Shown here: positions 6,745 to 7,176 of the stretch, piece by piece | Numbering within the stretch: the first letter of the stretch is position 1 | How the letters are laid out: every line of letters begins with the position of its first letter | From: Chromatiaceae bacterium | GTDB taxonomy: Bacteria; Pseudomonadota; Gammaproteobacteria; Chromatiales; Chromatiaceae | Direction: 5' to 3' | NCBI GenBank assembly: GCA_016880695.1 | Contig: JAEHCY010000026.1 | Coordinates: 1-7,176 of the forward strand | Length of the DNA: 7,176 nucleotides | Translations under genes and position numbers: made by a program | The notes under the pieces: model-generated | The model's database searches: none | What the model was told of the DNA's origin: nothing | Seen by the model: only the letters and a program-made list of their open reading frames with translations

Positions 6745-6772
6745 GCTGTAATCTTTGTTGGGAAAATACAGC
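6745..6772 (-). promoter_or_regulatory. Candidate operon promoter/operator
   Basis: A perfect inverted repeat, GCTGTA (6745-6750) and TACAGC (6767-6772), brackets a 16-base AT-rich core. It is the most AT-rich patch in the neighbourhood and lies 18 bases before the first gene of the operon. Read on the minus strand, TTGCTG and TTACAG are 17 bases apart and could be weak -35 and -10 elements overlapping the dyad, as expected for a metal-responsive regulator site. The promoter match is poor, so this is a candidate only. Confidence 0.4.
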
Positions 6773-6894
6773 AAAGCACCCCAGAGGTCGACTGTGAGCT
6801 ACTCGGGTAATGCAGCGCAGTGACTCAGGCCTGGGTCCCACCCCCGGATTCATAGGTACGAGGCGCTGATTCGTCCTCACCCTCAGGGTAAATG

Positions 6895-6920
6895 GACCGA
6901 ACAGTCGGATGCTGTCGGTC
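6895..6920. other. Bulged inverted repeat in the upstream spacer
   Basis: GACCGA (6895-6900) pairs with TCGGTC (6915-6920) and CAG (6902-6904) with CTG (6912-6914). This makes a 9-pair stem with one bulged A and a 7-base loop. It lies 40 bases after the stop of the gene at 6960. It could end that gene's transcript or be a protein site, but no T-run follows on the minus strand. Confidence 0.35.
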
Positions 6921-6959
6921 ATGCTGTGCTTCTTGTGCATCTGCAAGGCGCCTGCCGCC

Positions 6960-7176
6960 TCAGCGGGCCACTACCCGCTGCCAGGCGTGGCCTTTGAGCT
7001 GAACCGGATAGGCGGCCCACTGGGAGAACAGCTCCCGGCTCACCACCCCGCGCCCGGGGAACTCTTGGCCGGCCAGCACCCGATAGCTGACGGCGGCCTG
7101 GGCACCCTCGCCCGCGATGCGCTCGATGCGGCGCACCGACCAGGCCTCGGCGTGCTTGCCGTTGCTGTAACAGACC
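6960..7176 (-). CDS. Unrecognised protein, C-terminal 72 residues (partial)
   Basis: The frame is open from the right edge to a TGA at 6960-6962; the 5' end lies outside the window. The visible part begins VCYSNGKHAEAWSVRRIERI and ends KGHAWQRVVAR. It includes a Gly-rich RVLAGQEFPGRGVVSRE segment that is duplicated at the left edge. I cannot place it in a family. There is no signal peptide or membrane segment in the visible part, and the composition looks like a soluble, basic protein. The silent pattern of differences from the left copy supports real coding. It has the same orientation as the efflux operon but is separated from it by about 230 bases, so it is probably a different transcription unit. 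The duplication suggests it belongs to the backbone of a mobile or repeated segment that received the operon. Confidence 0.65.
   Translation of the reverse strand, partial: VCYSNGKHAEAWSVRRIERIAGEGAQAAVSYRVLAGQEFPGRGVVSRELFSQWAAYPVQLKGHAWQRVVAR
6999..7083. repeat. Right direct repeat flanking the efflux operon
   Basis: This is the partner of 1-85, in the same orientation with 80 of 85 bases identical. Here the repeat is embedded in an open reading frame that continues on both sides, so this is the more complete copy. After 7083 the two copies diverge completely. Confidence 0.85.

Larger units (their letters stand above)
6728..6959. other. Intergenic region upstream of the operon
   Basis: These 232 bases separate the repeat gene from the small Cys/His protein gene. 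A 69-codon open frame at 6737-6946 on the minus strand has no recognisable protein features and overlaps the operator-like dyad, so I do not call it. The region holds the candidate promoter/operator and a bulged hairpin at 6895-6920. No tRNA or insertion-sequence end is visible. Confidence 0.5.

Noticed and set aside
6737..6946. A 69-codon minus-strand frame upstream of the operon.
   Set aside because: It has no recognisable protein features and runs through the operator-like dyad.

Overview
This window carries a heavy-metal efflux operon of the CzcCBA type (a tripartite RND exporter), transcribed entirely on the minus strand from about 6730 down to 176. High G+C content, the C-B-A gene order and the protein families suggest a Gram-negative proteobacterium, probably gamma or beta. 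Nothing visible fixes genus or species.

Layout in transcription order (right to left). At the right edge (6960-7176) is the 3' end of an unrecognised gene. Next is a spacer of about 230 bases with an AT-rich, operator-like inverted repeat. It is followed by a small exported Cys/His-rich protein (6410-6727), an outer-membrane channel czcC (5061-6338), a periplasmic adaptor czcB (3862-5064), the inner-membrane RND pump czcA (664-3850) and a predicted lipoprotein of unknown function (176-667). The czcC/czcB and czcA/lipoprotein junctions are 4-base ATGA overlaps, and czcB/czcA are 11 bases apart, so the block looks like one translationally coupled transcript. No regulator gene (two-component, MerR or ArsR type) lies in the window.

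Two things stand out. First, czcA is broken by a clean 10-base tandem duplication at about 1411-1430. Removing one copy restores a single 1058-residue CzcA frame. As written, the pump stops after 812 native residues plus 35 out-of-frame ones and lacks membrane helices 8-12. The site contains short direct repeats that would favour slippage in both directions. Second, the operon lies between two diverged copies (80 of 85 bases identical, same orientation) of the 3' part of the unrecognised gene. The left copy (1-85) lacks its 5' part and is a remnant, so the roughly 7 kb metal-resistance segment looks like an insertion or duplication product bracketed by direct repeats.

Working model: CzcA would use proton influx to move divalent cations (Zn, Co, Cd or Ni) from periplasm or cytoplasm through CzcB and CzcC to the outside. 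The small Cys/His protein and the lipoprotein would be periplasmic or envelope accessories, which is inferred from operon membership and metal-ligand-like residues only. With czcA frameshifted, the system in this sequence is predicted to be inactive unless the duplication is lost or is a sequence error.
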